A stretch of DNA of 64,000 nucleotides from Planctomycetaceae bacterium (GCA_020638975.1 JACKHN010000002.1:503832-567831), one strand, 5' to 3'. Positions 16,236-26,585 are shown, counted from the stretch's first letter. Notes: generated by a model from the sequence alone, not told the origin. Numbers and translations: made by a program.

Positions 16236-17690
16236 CTAACCAATCACATCGTGCAGGATCTCACCATGTACGTCGGTCAGGCGGAAGTCGCGACCTTGGA
16301 AGCGGTACGTTAGGCGTTCGTGGTTAAAGCCGAGCAAGTGCAAGATCGTGGCTTGCAAGTCATGCACGTGCTTGCCGTCTTCGACGGATCCCAATCCCAG
16401 TTCGTCGGTTTTTCCATGGATCAAGCCCGGCTTGAAGCCACCGCCAGCGGCCCACATGGAATAGGCATCAATGTGATGGTCGCGACCAGTATTATCCCGC
16501 ACCTCGCCCATCGGAGTCCGGCCAAACTCGCCGCCCCAAATCACGATCGTGTCATCCAGCAGGCCGCGTTGTTTCAGGTCTCGGACCAATGCCGCCGAAG
16601 CCTGATCGATCTCCTTGCAGATCGCGGGAAGATGCACTTCGAGGTTCTCGGTCGGGCCGCCGTGATGATCCCAGTTGGTGTGATAGAGCTGCACAAATCG
16701 CACACCACGTTCGACCAATCTCCTCGCCAATAAACAGTTATTCGCGTAGGACGGTTTGCCGGGGGTTGCGCCGTACATGTCGAGCGTCGACTGCGGCTCG
16801 TCGGACAGTTCCATCAATTCGGGCGCGCTGCTTTGCATCTCGTAAGCCATTTCATAGGCCGCAATTCGCGTCGCGATCTCGGCGTCACCAACTTGATCGA
16901 GCCGTAGTCGATTCAAATCCGATACCATGTCGACGAAACGACGCTCGCGTTCGCGTGTCATCCCGGCAGGACTCGTCAAGTTCAGAATCGGCTCCGGGCC
17001 GCTACGAAACGGCACGCCCTGATACGTCGTCGGCAGAAAGCCGCTGGACCACAGCGAAGACCCGGCGCGAGGGCCTCGCGGTCCGGACTGCAACACGACG
17101 AATCCTGGCAGATCGCTGGCCTCGCTTCCCAGGCCATACGTTACCCACGAGCCCATGCTCGGACGCCCCGGTTGCGGCGATCCGGTGTTCACAAAGATTT
17201 TGGCCGGCCCGTGATTGAAGACATCCGTCTTCATGCCGTGCAGCCAGCAGACTTCATCGACGATCTCGCGATGATGCGGCAACAAGTCGCTTAACTCTTG
17301 ACCACACTCGCCATAGCGACCGAACTTTTGCGGGCTGGCGAGCAGCGTCTCGGTGCCTTTCAGAAACGCGAACCGTTTACCTTCGAGGTAACTTTGCGGA
17401 GGCAGTTGGCCGTGATGCTCGCGAAGCATCGGCTTGTCATTGAACAAATCCAGCTGGCTCGGCCCGCCTGCCATGAACATGAAGATGACGGACTTGGCCT
17501 TCGGCTTATAGTGAGGCTGACGCGGTGCCATCGGATTCGTCACGACGGGCTTCGCCCCTGCCTGCTCTTGGGCGAACAGTGACGCGAGGGCCATGCTGCC
17601 CACGCCGACTCCACAGCGTTCGAAGAACTGTCGTCGCGTCGAAGCGAGGATCGCATTTTCTTGTTGAGTTTTATCGCCGTTCATAATCAT
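16236..17690 (-). CDS. DUF1501 domain-containing protein
   Basis: A 484-residue protein of the DUF1501 family, which has an alkaline phosphatase/sulfatase-like fold. An N-terminal STRRQFFERCGVGVGSMALA segment is a Tat-like signal. Landmarks are VIFMFMAGGPSQLDLFNDKP at about 68, the GVRFVQLYH segment, and the near-universal WGGEFGRTPMGE at about 392 followed by RDHHIDAYSMW. The start overlaps the stop of the DUF1549/DUF1553 gene (ATGA); this two-gene unit is a hallmark of planctomycetes. The reaction is not established; an extracytoplasmic role in polysaccharide or sulfated-glycan use is commonly suspected. Confidence 0.9.
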   Translation of the reverse strand: MIMNGDKTQQENAILASTRRQFFERCGVGVGSMALASLFAQEQAGAKPVVTNPMAPRQPHYKPKAKSVIFMFMAGGPSQLDLFNDKPMLREHHGQLPPQSYLEGKRFAFLKGTETLLASPQKFGRYGECGQELSDLLPHHREIVDEVCWLHGMKTDVFNHGPAKIFVNTGSPQPGRPSMGSWVTYGLGSEASDLPGFVVLQSGPRGPRAGSSLWSSGFLPTTYQGVPFRSGPEPILNLTSPAGMTRERERRFVDMVSDLNRLRLDQVGDAEIATRIAAYEMAYEMQSSAPELMELSDEPQSTLDMYGATPGKPSYANNCLLARRLVERGVRFVQLYHTNWDHHGGPTENLEVHLPAICKEIDQASAALVRDLKQRGLLDDTIVIWGGEFGRTPMGEVRDNTGRDHHIDAYSMWAAGGGFKPGLIHGKTDELGLGSVEDGKHVHDLQATILHLLGFNHERLTYRFQGRDFRLTDVHGEILHDVIG

Positions 17691-20632
17691 TCACGTGTGA
17701 TGAATTCGTCCAGGTTCAGGAGTCCTCGTGCTACGACCGTCCAGGTGGCGAGTTCGGCAAGTTGCTCGCCGCTCTCCGTCGTCGATTGGCTGAATGACTT
17801 CGCATCGTCCGGCACTGCGAGAAAATCGGCTCGCTGTGCCTGCGCAAAAGTTAAGAGTCGATCGGTTTCTCGTTCAGTTGGAAGGCGAGCGAAGCAGAGT
17901 TGGTATGCCAACTCAATCCGGCTTCGATCTTCCATCGCCTCGCTCATCAGTCGTCGTCCCAACGCCCTAGCACTTTCGAGCATGGTTTCGTCGTTGGCGA
18001 GCGTGAGCGACTGCAGCGGCGTGTTCGATCGCACGCGCAGCGTGCAAGTTGTGTCGAATCGCGGTGTGTCGAACGTCGTCAGCATCGGATAGGGCGCACT
18101 CCGCATAAAAAATGTGTACAAGCCGCGGCGATACCGGTCCGCACCTTTACTGGTCGGCCAGCCTGCGTTGCGTTGCGTGAAGGCGTAGACGCCATCCGGT
18201 TGCGGTGGATAGACGCTCGGACCACCAATACGATCGTCGAATTGGCCGCTTGCCGCGAGGGCTAGGTCGCGGACGACTTCCGCATCGACGCGAAGTCGTG
18301 TTTGTCGCGAAAGCAGTTTGTTCAACGGGTCGACCCGCTGGGCATCCTCTCGCAAGTGAGATGATTGGCGATACGTGGCTGAGGTCACGATCAAACGGTG
18401 CAGTTGCTTCATGGACCATCCGCCCGCGATCCACTCGCTCGCCAACCAATCTAAAAGTTTGGGATGCGTCGGCGGTGTTCCCTGTAAACCGAAATCGTTC
18501 TCCGTTTCCACAAGTCCTTGGCCGAAGAATCTGCCCCAAACGCGATTGATCGTGACGCGAGCCGTCAATGGGTTTTCGTCGCTGACCAGCCATTTCGCTA
18601 AGTCAAGCCGCGTCTTTGCTGCAGGTTCGCTACCCATCGTCGGCAAGAAGGCGGGTGCATTGGCTTGGACGACATCTCCCTTTCTCAGGAAGTCGCCCCG
18701 AATCAGCACGTTCGATTCTCGCGGCCTGTCGAGTTCCCGAATAATCATCGTGCTAGGAAGGTTCTTCGCGTACTTGGTTCTTTCATCTTGAAGGCGTTTG
18801 AGATTCGCTGCCAGTTTGGCTTTCTCGGCATCGGGAAGATCGAGTTTCACATGCGGTGCGTCGGTAACTGCGAGTCGAAATCGACCGATGTTGTATTGGG
18901 CAGGGTTGGGGCCGAACTTCAGAGTGATCGTAGCGTGGACTTTGCCCTTCGTGCCGACGGGGGACGAAACGAATTGAGCCGTTCGCTTGACGTTCGCATT
19001 TCCCGAGGCGACGTTGATCGCCCACCCAGTTGTCGCGTCGCCGTCGATCGCGTGTGTTACGTCATAATCCTTTTGCGAATGGTCCGCCGTCGCGTGCAAC
19101 CACGACGCAATCGCTTCTCCCGCCTTGAGCGAAATCTCATTCAGGACAAAGTTGCCATTTCCGGCTCGACCAGGACCGCCTTTGGGCAGCGAGGGATGTG
19201 TCAGCGTTTCGAGCCGCACGCCGGTGATTCGTTCGAGCGGCGCGGCAAAGCTGATCGAGTAAATATCGCTGTTGCCATTCGTACCGCCGACAACAAACGA
19301 TCCGTCCTCTAGTCGGTCGATCGTTGCCCCTGCCTCGGATTCCGCCGAAATGGCATCAATAATCTCCCAGCTTACTGGCTGGCCGTCGTCCCGTTCCGCG
19401 ACCGGCGATTGCTCGTTCCGTCGTTTCTCATAGTCCGCGAGCGCCGCCTTAGCTTCGTCGATTTGCGCATCAAGTTTGGCCAACTGAACTTGATGTTCTT
19501 CCGATGCCACGGTCAGTGTCGGGGAAACGCTATTCACGTCTTGTCCGCTATTGAAGAAAGCGAACAACTGATAGTACTCCTGTTGCGTTAGTGGATCGAA
19601 CTTGTGCGTATGGCATTGAGCACACCCGACCGTCAGCCCCAACCAAACGGCTCCCGTCGTGTTGACGCGGTCGACGACGGCTTCGTTGCGGAATTGCTCG
19701 TTGTCGGTGCCACCTTCCTGGTTGATCAACGTGTTGCGGTGGAATCCAGTTGCGACGAGTTGTTCTTGTGTTGGTGACGGTAAGAGATCTCCGGCGATCT
19801 GTTCGATGGTGAACTGGTCGAACGGGAGATCGTCGTTGATCGCTTGAATCACCCAGTCGCGATACGGCCACATCGATCGCTCGGAATCGACGGTGTAGCC
19901 ATTCGTATCCGCGTAGCGAGCCTGATCCAGCCAGTGTCGTCCCCAACGCTCGCCGTAGTGCGGATTAGCAATCACGCGGTCCAGCAACCGCTCGTAAGCA
20001 CCCGTTCGTTGATCGGCGAGGAACGCGTTGACATCTTCGCGACTCGGCGGTAACCCGAGCAGGTCAAGATAGACGCGCCGAATCAACGTCGATCGATCGG
20101 CTTCGTCTGCCAACGCCAAGTTCGCGTCTTGCAGTCGATTGCTCACAAACGCATCGATCGGATTGCGCATTGCCGCAGTCTCTCGCACCGGCAGCGGAGG
20201 CCGTTCGATGGAGCGGAAGGACCAGTGCTGATCGTACTTACCGCCTTGCTCGACCCAAGCCTTCAGCAACGCGATCTGCGCCTGCGATAGCATCAGACCA
20301 CTGTCCGGAGGTGGCATCCGCTGGTCAGTGTCGGTACTTGTGATGCGTTCAACCAAGGCACTGGCAGCGGGATCGTGCGGTCGAATCGCATAATAGCCGC
20401 CGAGGTCCGCATAGGCACCATCGGGAGTGTCCAGCCGCAGATCGGCTTCGCGGCTTCCTTCATCTGGCCCGTGGCATTGGAAGCAGGTGTTCGACAGCAG
20501 CGGCCGGATATCGCGAGCAAAATCGATTTCGCGTTCAGCTGCGACGGCTTCGATGGGCCGTAAAAGCACGGAACTGGAAAGACTAACGATGGCAGCGACG
20601 AGCCAAGTTGAGGTGTGACCGCGGTAGAACAT
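17687..20632 (-). CDS. Planctomycete cytochrome C / DUF1549 / DUF1553 protein
   Basis: A 981-residue secreted protein with an N-terminal signal. A planctomycete cytochrome domain has one heme-binding CFQCH at about residues 51-55. DUF1549 follows (about 155-360; [41 protein letters not shown] with a second possible heme motif CAQCH just before it). A beta-rich insert of about 250 residues lies in the middle, then DUF1553 (about 670-960; [28 protein letters not shown]). It probably acts with the coupled DUF1501 protein in an extracytoplasmic redox or degradative complex. Function unproven. Confidence 0.9.
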   Translation of the reverse strand: MFYRGHTSTWLVAAIVSLSSSVLLRPIEAVAAEREIDFARDIRPLLSNTCFQCHGPDEGSREADLRLDTPDGAYADLGGYYAIRPHDPAASALVERITSTDTDQRMPPPDSGLMLSQAQIALLKAWVEQGGKYDQHWSFRSIERPPLPVRETAAMRNPIDAFVSNRLQDANLALADEADRSTLIRRVYLDLLGLPPSREDVNAFLADQRTGAYERLLDRVIANPHYGERWGRHWLDQARYADTNGYTVDSERSMWPYRDWVIQAINDDLPFDQFTIEQIAGDLLPSPTQEQLVATGFHRNTLINQEGGTDNEQFRNEAVVDRVNTTGAVWLGLTVGCAQCHTHKFDPLTQQEYYQLFAFFNSGQDVNSVSPTLTVASEEHQVQLAKLDAQIDEAKAALADYEKRRNEQSPVAERDDGQPVSWEIIDAISAESEAGATIDRLEDGSFVVGGTNGNSDIYSISFAAPLERITGVRLETLTHPSLPKGGPGRAGNGNFVLNEISLKAGEAIASWLHATADHSQKDYDVTHAIDGDATTGWAINVASGNANVKRTAQFVSSPVGTKGKVHATITLKFGPNPAQYNIGRFRLAVTDAPHVKLDLPDAEKAKLAANLKRLQDERTKYAKNLPSTMIIRELDRPRESNVLIRGDFLRKGDVVQANAPAFLPTMGSEPAAKTRLDLAKWLVSDENPLTARVTINRVWGRFFGQGLVETENDFGLQGTPPTHPKLLDWLASEWIAGGWSMKQLHRLIVTSATYRQSSHLREDAQRVDPLNKLLSRQTRLRVDAEVVRDLALAASGQFDDRIGGPSVYPPQPDGVYAFTQRNAGWPTSKGADRYRRGLYTFFMRSAPYPMLTTFDTPRFDTTCTLRVRSNTPLQSLTLANDETMLESARALGRRLMSEAMEDRSRIELAYQLCFARLPTERETDRLLTFAQAQRADFLAVPDDAKSFSQSTTESGEQLAELATWTVVARGLLNLDEFITRE

Positions 20633-20775
20633 GAGTTCGGGACAGATGCTAGTGGTCGGCGGGGCGGGATTCTGTTCTGTCTAGTATAACAAGCTCGTTC
20701 GGCAAAGGGCTGATCCGATACAATGCGGTTGCGTGCAAAAGTTCGGCCCCCGAGGGGATGTGAGGAGGAATTTCG

Positions 20776-21207
20776 ATGGATGATTCTCGTGTGGCGACCG
20801 TACCGCTGGTCGATGAAGCCAACGTCACGGGCAAAGTCGCGGATATCTTTGCTGATATCAAACGGACGAAGCAGATCGACTTCGTACCCCGTTTCTGGCG
20901 CGTGCTGGCGACGAATCCTGCCCAATTAGAGATGGTCTGGACGAGCCTGAAACGACTGATGCATCCCGAGGCCGTAGGAGCGGAATCCTTACTTGATCCG
21001 CAAACTCGCGAGATCATTGCGATCGCCGTCTCGGCGACAAACGGCTGCAATTACTGCATCAATTCGCACACCACCGCCGCGATGAAGATGGGACTAACTC
21101 GCGAAGCTCTGGGCGAAGTTTTGGCGATCGCCGGGCTTTTTAATATGACGAACGCGTTGGCAGATGGTTATCAAATCGAGCCCGATGTGCGTCCACCGTT
21201 GGAGTAG
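20776..21207 (+). CDS. Carboxymuconolactone decarboxylase / AhpD-like protein
   Basis: A 143-residue helical protein of the CMD/AhpD superfamily. The signature is TNGCNYCINSHTTAA at about 92-106, with the CxxC pair and the following His of AhpD-like peroxidase-type sites. It is preceded by LLDPQTREIIAIAVSA, typical of the family. Members are alkylhydroperoxidase-like redox proteins or gamma-carboxymuconolactone decarboxylases. The CxxC-x3-H arrangement favours a peroxidase or disulfide role. It stands alone, divergent from the DUF1549 gene. Confidence 0.88.
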   Translation: MDDSRVATVPLVDEANVTGKVADIFADIKRTKQIDFVPRFWRVLATNPAQLEMVWTSLKRLMHPEAVGAESLLDPQTREIIAIAVSATNGCNYCINSHTTAAMKMGLTREALGEVLAIAGLFNMTNALADGYQIEPDVRPPLE

Positions 21208-21362
21208 TCGATCAGGAAGTGGAGGGCTCAGGCGTGGTCTCATTGCTTGTTCTGGGAGCGAGAAGTGGCGGCGCTCGAAGGAAGGCCGGTATTCCGTTGG
21301 AATACCTCTGCCTCACACCTTCCCTCGAGTGTTGCCAACATGGTGTCTGGCGATGGGGTAAA

Positions 21363-21497
21363 CAGGGCCTTTCAGTTTTTCAAACTGAGAGGTATTTACG
21401 ACGGGCCTCCGAGCCCGTCGATGAATCCAAGTCGTTATTCGACGGGCTCGGAGGCCCGTCGTACATCTTGTGCAACTTCAACAAATGAAAAGCCCTG
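21363..21497. mobile_element. Family B MITE-like element, long form, copy B4
   Basis: A 135-bp element with ends CAGGGCCTTTCA and TGAAAAGCCCTG, inverted repeats matching at 11 of 12 positions. Inside are a TCAGTTTTTCAAACTGA hairpin and the family B double hairpin ending at 21464. It is flanked by perfect 10-bp direct repeats ATGGGGTAAA (21353-21362 and 21498-21507), the mark of transposition. It lies between the convergent AhpD-like and response-regulator genes. It carries no coding capacity, so its transposase would have to act in trans. Confidence 0.85.
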
Positions 21498-21648
21498 ATG
21501 GGGTAAATACGCCGGTTGTTCCCATCAACTGTGAGATAGTATTATCGGGATTCAGGTTAGAGTTTTCCGCTTCGGATAGCTGCGATTTCCGGCCCTGTTT
21601 ATTGTGGATAGCCGAAGTCCTCGGCACGCAACAGCAGACCATTGGCAG

Positions 21649-22278
21649 CTAACTTGTATCCGCATCATCTGTCGGATCGGACATCAGGATCAGTCTGACT
21701 AATTCGGCGATAGATTCCGTCTTCGTCTTTGCAAAGATTTGATGGCGACGCGCTTCGACCGTTCGCACACTGACATCGAGCCGACTGGCGATGACCTTGT
21801 TCGCCTTCCCCTGAATCATGAGATCCAGAACCTGCCGCTCCTTGGCGGAGAGCATACTAAGGCGGCGGCGTACGATTGAGTGCTTTGCATCGATCCGACG
21901 AGCGTGCGCATCGCGACGCAAAGCCCGGTGCACCGAGTCCCACAGCTCTTGATGGCTTAGAGGCTTCTCCAGGACGGTGACCGCTCCGTTTTGCATGGCT
22001 TGCACACTGATTCTGATTTCTGGTTTCGCCGCGACGAAAACGATGGGCAAGGAACTGCAATCGGCGGCCAACGACTCCTGTAATTCAAGGCCATTCATAC
22101 CCAGTAATCGAAACTCCGTCAGTAGGCACCCCGGTCGATCGTCCGTGTACGCAGCCAGGAAAACCTCGGCTCGTGCGAAGGATTCGCAACCAATCCGCAT
22201 TTCCTTTGCGATCTCTCGTACCATCGTGATCACGGTTTCGTCGGGGTCGACGACGAAAAGAGTGGCAGATGCGGTCAT
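21649..22278 (-). CDS. LuxR/FixJ-type response regulator with degenerate receiver
   Basis: A 209-residue protein with a receiver domain (1-120) and a LuxR-type HTH domain (about 145-205; LSAKERQVLDLMIQGKANK and VSVRTVEARRHQIF). By alignment with FixJ, the phospho-acceptor position (VTDLRMP) reads LTEFRLL, so Asp is replaced by Glu. One of the acidic-pocket residues is also lost (VVDPDE). The Lys of the EKP motif is kept. It may therefore be active without phosphorylation or sense another signal. The ATG at 22278 has a GGAG site seven bases upstream. It is divergent from the ECF sigma factor gene. Confidence 0.88.
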   Translation of the reverse strand: MTASATLFVVDPDETVITMVREIAKEMRIGCESFARAEVFLAAYTDDRPGCLLTEFRLLGMNGLELQESLAADCSSLPIVFVAAKPEIRISVQAMQNGAVTVLEKPLSHQELWDSVHRALRRDAHARRIDAKHSIVRRRLSMLSAKERQVLDLMIQGKANKVIASRLDVSVRTVEARRHQIFAKTKTESIAELVRLILMSDPTDDADTS

Positions 22279-22411
22279 GGTGCTCTCCTGTGCTTGGTTC
22301 GTCGGCGGGGCGTAACGCTCCGAAGCAATTGATGGCGTGTACACCTTGTAACGCGACAATCACGCGCCCGATGTGTCACTAAGCTGCCGAAAATTGTTAG
22401 AATTTCGCACC

Positions 22412-22990
22412 ATGAGCTCTAGCCACGACAAATCTGCAACGCGATTGCTCCACCGTGCCAGCGGCGGGGACAAATTGGCCGCAGATCAACTGATTGAGCT
22501 GGTGTACGACGAATTACGCGAAGTCGCGGCGGCGCAGTTGCGGCGAGAGCCAGCTAACCATACGCTGCAACCCACATCCTTGGTCCACGAGGTATTCATC
22601 AAGTTGATTGATCAAGAGCAAGTTGTTTGGCATGGGCGAACACACTTTCTGGCGATCGGTGCACAGGCGATGCGGAGAATTCTGGTCGACCACGCTCGTC
22701 GAAACAAGCGACTTAAACGCGAAGGAGCACGAAAGCGATTGTCGTTTGATGAACTGCTAACCATTTCGCGATTCCGAACCGATGATGTACTCGCGATCCA
22801 CGAAGCGCTCAAGGAACTACAAGTATTGAATCCTCGCCAGTCCGAGATTGTCGAACTGCGGTTCTTCGGCGGAATGACAGCCGTTGAAGTGTCGGAACAT
22901 CTAGGCGTATCGAAGTCGACCGTTGATCGTGAATGGCGAATCGCCCGAGCGTGGTTGCGAAAAGAGTTGAGTGAGGATGCCCAACCTTGA
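22412..22990 (+). CDS. ECF-type RNA polymerase sigma factor, planctomycete type
   Basis: A 192-residue sigma-70 family protein of the short ECF group common in planctomycetes. The N-terminal region has ELVYDELREVAAAQLRRE and TLQPTSLVHEVFIKL (region 2 equivalents). Region 4 ends the protein with RQSEIVELRFFGGMTAVEVSEHLGVS followed by TVDREWRIARAWLRKEL. It directs RNA polymerase to a specific promoter set. Its stop overlaps the TTG start of the kinase gene by four bases. Weak promoter-like hexamers (TGTCAC, 18 bp, TAGAAT) lie at 22374-22403. Confidence 0.9.
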   Translation: MSSSHDKSATRLLHRASGGDKLAADQLIELVYDELREVAAAQLRREPANHTLQPTSLVHEVFIKLIDQEQVVWHGRTHFLAIGAQAMRRILVDHARRNKRLKREGARKRLSFDELLTISRFRTDDVLAIHEALKELQVLNPRQSEIVELRFFGGMTAVEVSEHLGVSKSTVDREWRIARAWLRKELSEDAQP

Positions 22991-25281
22991 CGCCAGAACG
23001 CTATGCCCGTGTCAAAGAACTGTTCCTGCTGGCCTGCGAGCTAGACAAATCCGAGCGTCTTGCGCTGCTCACGGAACAGTGCGGCAGTGATGCCGAGTTG
23101 CGAAAGGAAGTGGAGTCGCTCCTCGCTCATGACAACTCGCAGACGTTAATTCGGAGCGATGACGATACGCTCCCAAGTGTTCACGCGGGGACCATCGTCC
23201 AGCCCGCCCGGCGATCGATGACGCATCAATTGCAAACGTTTAGCTTGCTTACGAAGCGACTTGGACCGCGTGGGCACCTCGCCATTGGCGCTTTCGTGGC
23301 ATGCTTCCTTCTCATGGCGATCGTTTTGTTCGTCAGCCACAGCGTTCGAGCATTTCAGAGAACGCTTCGTGCCGAGGCTCTGGAAGAGATCTTGGACGCC
23401 AAGTCTGCCGGCTTGGAGATGTGGTTCGACCACGAAGAAGAGAAAATCGAATCGTGGGCTCGTAGTGAGGAGTTCCAGCGGCTGGCAAATGAGTTGATTC
23501 AGTTAGCGGTCGCTTCGGACGATGATTGGGTCGCCGTGCGAGACTCGCCACTGCAGGGTTTGATTCAGGAAGAGGTGTATCATCTGGCAGGAAAAAAGGT
23601 TGACTACGCAATCTGGGACCGACGCAATATCGCCATGGCCGACTCGCTAGGGCCGTTGCGACTTGTTGGACAAAACGCCACACCATTCGGGGCATCCGTG
23701 CTGGCACTGATCTTTGAAGGCAAACCGCAGATTCTTTCCTACGACAAGTACCATACCATCACCAAGATGGAGCCATTGATCGACATTGAGCCGCATGTGG
23801 GCGTAATGGCTCCAATTCGTGACGCAACGGGCCACATTACGGGGGCGGTGCTCGTCCACGATGTTGATGCTCGCGAGCAGGCGAGTCGAATCCTGCGCAT
23901 GGTCCAAATGACCCGGTCGGGCGAATCTTATGTATTCAACAAACAAGGTGTCATGCTTTCGGACAGCCGGTTCGCAGAACAGTTGCGAGAGATCGGGTTG
24001 TTGCCGGTCGACGGTCACAGTGGAACGGCTCGTGTCGTGCATCTCCGCGATCCAGGCGGCGACATGACCAAGGGTTATCGTCCCACGGAATCCTTGTCAT
24101 CTCAGCCACTGACGAAGATGGCACGCCATGCCACCGCCGGCGAGGACGGGGTCGATGTCGAAGGCTATCGCGACTATCGAGGCGTTCGCGTGGTCGGGGC
24201 TTGGCGCTGGCTCGATGAGCACGACATCGGACTGGCAACCGAGTTCGACATGAGCGAAATCGAGCCGCGACATGGAATGGTCGTCATTGTCGAATGGACG
24301 TTCTTCTCGCTACTGGCCACATGCTTTGGCGTCATCGTGTACTCGTATTACTCAATCCTCCGTTTGCGAAGCGAGCTTGGCGAGCACCACCGACTTGGCC
24401 AGTACACGCTAGAGCAACAGATCGGCGAAGGCGGGATGGGAAAGGTCTTTAAAGCGAGGCATGAATTCCTAAAGCGACCGACCGCAATCAAGCTTCTCAA
24501 GCCAGAATTGGTTGACAAGCTGAGCATTGACCGATTCGAGCGAGAAGCGAGCCTCGCCAGCCAACTGACCCATCCGAATACGATCGACATTTATGACTAT
24601 GGCGCGACCCCTGAAGGCATCTTCTTTTTCGTCATGGAGTACATCGAAGGGCTTTCGCTTGCCGAGTTGGTGCAACAATTTGGTCCCGTGCCGCCAGCTC
24701 GCGTCGTTTATCTACTGCATCAAATTGCTGATTCGCTTGTCGAAGCTCACGACAAAGGCATGATCCATCGCGACTTGAAGCCGCAGAACATTATGATTTG
24801 TCATCGCGGTGGCAAAGCGGATGTCATCAAAGTGCTTGACTTCGGACTCGTGAAACAGACGCACGCCAGCGAATCGCAACAACTCACGAGTTCCGCAGTT
24901 CTCGCAGGCACGCCGCTGTACATCGCCCCGGAACGACTGCGAGATCCCAGCAACGCTAGCCCGCAGACGGATATCTATTCGCTGGGGGCGATCACCTACT
25001 TCTTACTGACCGGTCGCGACGTATTCTCCGGCGCAAGTATCGCTGACATTCTCTATCAAGTCATGAACGCGGCTCCACCCTCCCCCACCGAGTCGCAGCC
25101 GCACATCCCTGCTGAACTCAACCAACTCGTTCTCGACTGTTTGGCGAAGAATCCAGGTCAACGCCCGGGCAGCGCCTCGGAGATAATCGAGACACTCGAT
25201 GCAATTCGGAGTCTAGATCCTTGGACTCCGATGAAAGCACGGCAATGGTGGAACCATCACATGTCCTCAGAAACCGCTTGA
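22987..25281 (+). CDS. Membrane Ser/Thr protein kinase with extracytoplasmic Cache-like sensor
   Basis: A 764-residue protein. The first 60 residues (TPERYARVKELFLLACELDK, ELRKEVESLLAHD) are the leader typical of planctomycete kinases coupled to ECF sigma factors. A helix at about 95-118 and another at about 432-454 enclose some 310 residues that look like a double-Cache sensor. The kinase domain is C-terminal (about 475-745): GEGGMGKVF at 479, catalytic Lys near 500, HRDLKPQN at 594, DFG at 618, APE at 646. Planctomycete kinases usually carry the kinase at the N-terminus, so this order is unusual. Starts with TTG overlapping the sigma stop. Likely senses an external ligand and signals to the sigma factor. 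Confidence 0.9.
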   Translation: MTPERYARVKELFLLACELDKSERLALLTEQCGSDAELRKEVESLLAHDNSQTLIRSDDDTLPSVHAGTIVQPARRSMTHQLQTFSLLTKRLGPRGHLAIGAFVACFLLMAIVLFVSHSVRAFQRTLRAEALEEILDAKSAGLEMWFDHEEEKIESWARSEEFQRLANELIQLAVASDDDWVAVRDSPLQGLIQEEVYHLAGKKVDYAIWDRRNIAMADSLGPLRLVGQNATPFGASVLALIFEGKPQILSYDKYHTITKMEPLIDIEPHVGVMAPIRDATGHITGAVLVHDVDAREQASRILRMVQMTRSGESYVFNKQGVMLSDSRFAEQLREIGLLPVDGHSGTARVVHLRDPGGDMTKGYRPTESLSSQPLTKMARHATAGEDGVDVEGYRDYRGVRVVGAWRWLDEHDIGLATEFDMSEIEPRHGMVVIVEWTFFSLLATCFGVIVYSYYSILRLRSELGEHHRLGQYTLEQQIGEGGMGKVFKARHEFLKRPTAIKLLKPELVDKLSIDRFEREASLASQLTHPNTIDIYDYGATPEGIFFFVMEYIEGLSLAELVQQFGPVPPARVVYLLHQIADSLVEAHDKGMIHRDLKPQNIMICHRGGKADVIKVLDFGLVKQTHASESQQLTSSAVLAGTPLYIAPERLRDPSNASPQTDIYSLGAITYFLLTGRDVFSGASIADILYQVMNAAPPSPTESQPHIPAELNQLVLDCLAKNPGQRPGSASEIIETLDAIRSLDPWTPMKARQWWNHHMSSETA

Positions 25282-25573
25282 TCGAGGTCATCCGCTGCTC
25301 GGGTGACACGCCACAAGCGGTCGAAACGCTACGTCGAGGCAATTTGGCTCAAAGATTGGCGGAACATCTTGAACAACCAGGGCCCTACGAACCGAATAAT
25401 CGGAATAAGCCGCCTCGTGCGTTACAAGAGGAACGTTGACAGGATCTGCGGCGAGTCGTACGTTGTTGATCGAAACCGTTACGCCAACAGCACTTGCGAG
25501 CAAGCAAAGTTAACTGCAAGCAGGTGTTCCGCACGAAGTTCGCGAACCGGTTTCCTGGGAGAGGAAGGCAGTT

Positions 25574-26584
25574 GTGATTCGCCAAACAATTATTCGCGCC
25601 TTGCTGTTGGTGCTGGCACTGCTCGCCGGTTCGCCGGAGCTATCGGCTCAGGAATGGGCCAAGAAGATGTTCAAGACGACTTCCCATGACTTTGGGTCCG
25701 TCGCTCGTGGCGCTAAGGCGGAATTCTCGTTTGAATTCGAGAACTTGTATGAAGAGGATTTGCACGTCGCCAGCGTGCGGAGCAGTTGCGGATGCACTAC
25801 GCCAACGATTACGAAACGCGACTTAAAGACTTTCGAAAAGTCGCAGATCGTGGCCACCTATAACACGCGATCCTTTCTCGGTCAGAAAGGGGCCACGGTT
25901 ACTGTCGTGATTGATAAGCCGTACTATGCCGAAGTGCAATTGAGCGTCGAGGGCTATATTCGCAGTGATGTCGTGTTTGATCCCGGCGAAGTGAACTTTG
26001 GCGAAGTGGAGCAATACAACGCTGCCGAAAAGAAGCTGACGGTCACTTACGCTGGCCGTTCGGATTGGAAAATTACGGACGTTCGGAGCGCGAACGAGCA
26101 CTTTGAGGTCGAACTAGCCGAAAAGGAACGGAGCGGCGGTCGTGTGGCCTACGATATGATCGTTCGCTTGACCAATGGCGCGCCGTCTGGATACTTCCAG
26201 GATCAACTTAACATAATTACGGATGATTCGGGTTCGAAATCGATACCTGTTCTCGTTCAAGGCAGCGTCGTCTCGCCGCTCACCGTGAGCCCAGCTTCGC
26301 TGATACTCGGAACGCTTGAGCCCGGCCAAATTGTAAAGAAACAGTTGATTGTGCGCGGCAATCGACCGTTCCGAATTCTTCGTATCGAGTGCTCGGATGG
26401 CTGTTTTTCGTTCGATCCTCCAGGGCAAGAACCGAAGCAGTTACACTTTATTCCCGTCACATTCACAGCAGACGCGTCGGGAGTTGTCTCGCAGTCGATC
26501 ACGATTCAAACGGATCTCGGCAACGGAGCCATCGCCAGCTGTGTTGCGGCCGGGACCGTCCGTGATTCCGCAGGTGCGGAGTAG
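25574..26584 (+). CDS. DUF1573 domain-containing secreted protein
   Basis: A 336-residue protein with a Sec signal (RALLLVLALLAGSPELSA). It has Ig-like beta-sandwich repeats of the DUF1573 type. The first begins near residue 35 with HDFGSVARGAKAEFSFEFEN and contains SSCGCTTPTI, the family's Cys-x-Cys motif. The last domain has ILGTLEPGQIVKKQLIVRG. Starts with GTG; GAGGAAGG is six bases upstream. Members are exported, bind other surface proteins and are of unknown role. The 292-bp gap upstream shows nothing I recognise. Confidence 0.85.
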   Translation: MIRQTIIRALLLVLALLAGSPELSAQEWAKKMFKTTSHDFGSVARGAKAEFSFEFENLYEEDLHVASVRSSCGCTTPTITKRDLKTFEKSQIVATYNTRSFLGQKGATVTVVIDKPYYAEVQLSVEGYIRSDVVFDPGEVNFGEVEQYNAAEKKLTVTYAGRSDWKITDVRSANEHFEVELAEKERSGGRVAYDMIVRLTNGAPSGYFQDQLNIITDDSGSKSIPVLVQGSVVSPLTVSPASLILGTLEPGQIVKKQLIVRGNRPFRILRIECSDGCFSFDPPGQEPKQLHFIPVTFTADASGVVSQSITIQTDLGNGAIASCVAAGTVRDSAGAE

Positions 26585-26585
26585 G

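Noticed and set aside
17661..18092. Plus-strand frame antisense to the DUF1549/DUF1553 gene
   Set aside because: Ser/Arg-rich translation typical of an antisense shadow; the minus-strand gene has strong family motifs.
21247..21498. Plus-strand frame of 83 codons ending inside the long family B element
   Set aside because: Its second half is a translation of the palindrome, and the first half has no protein character.
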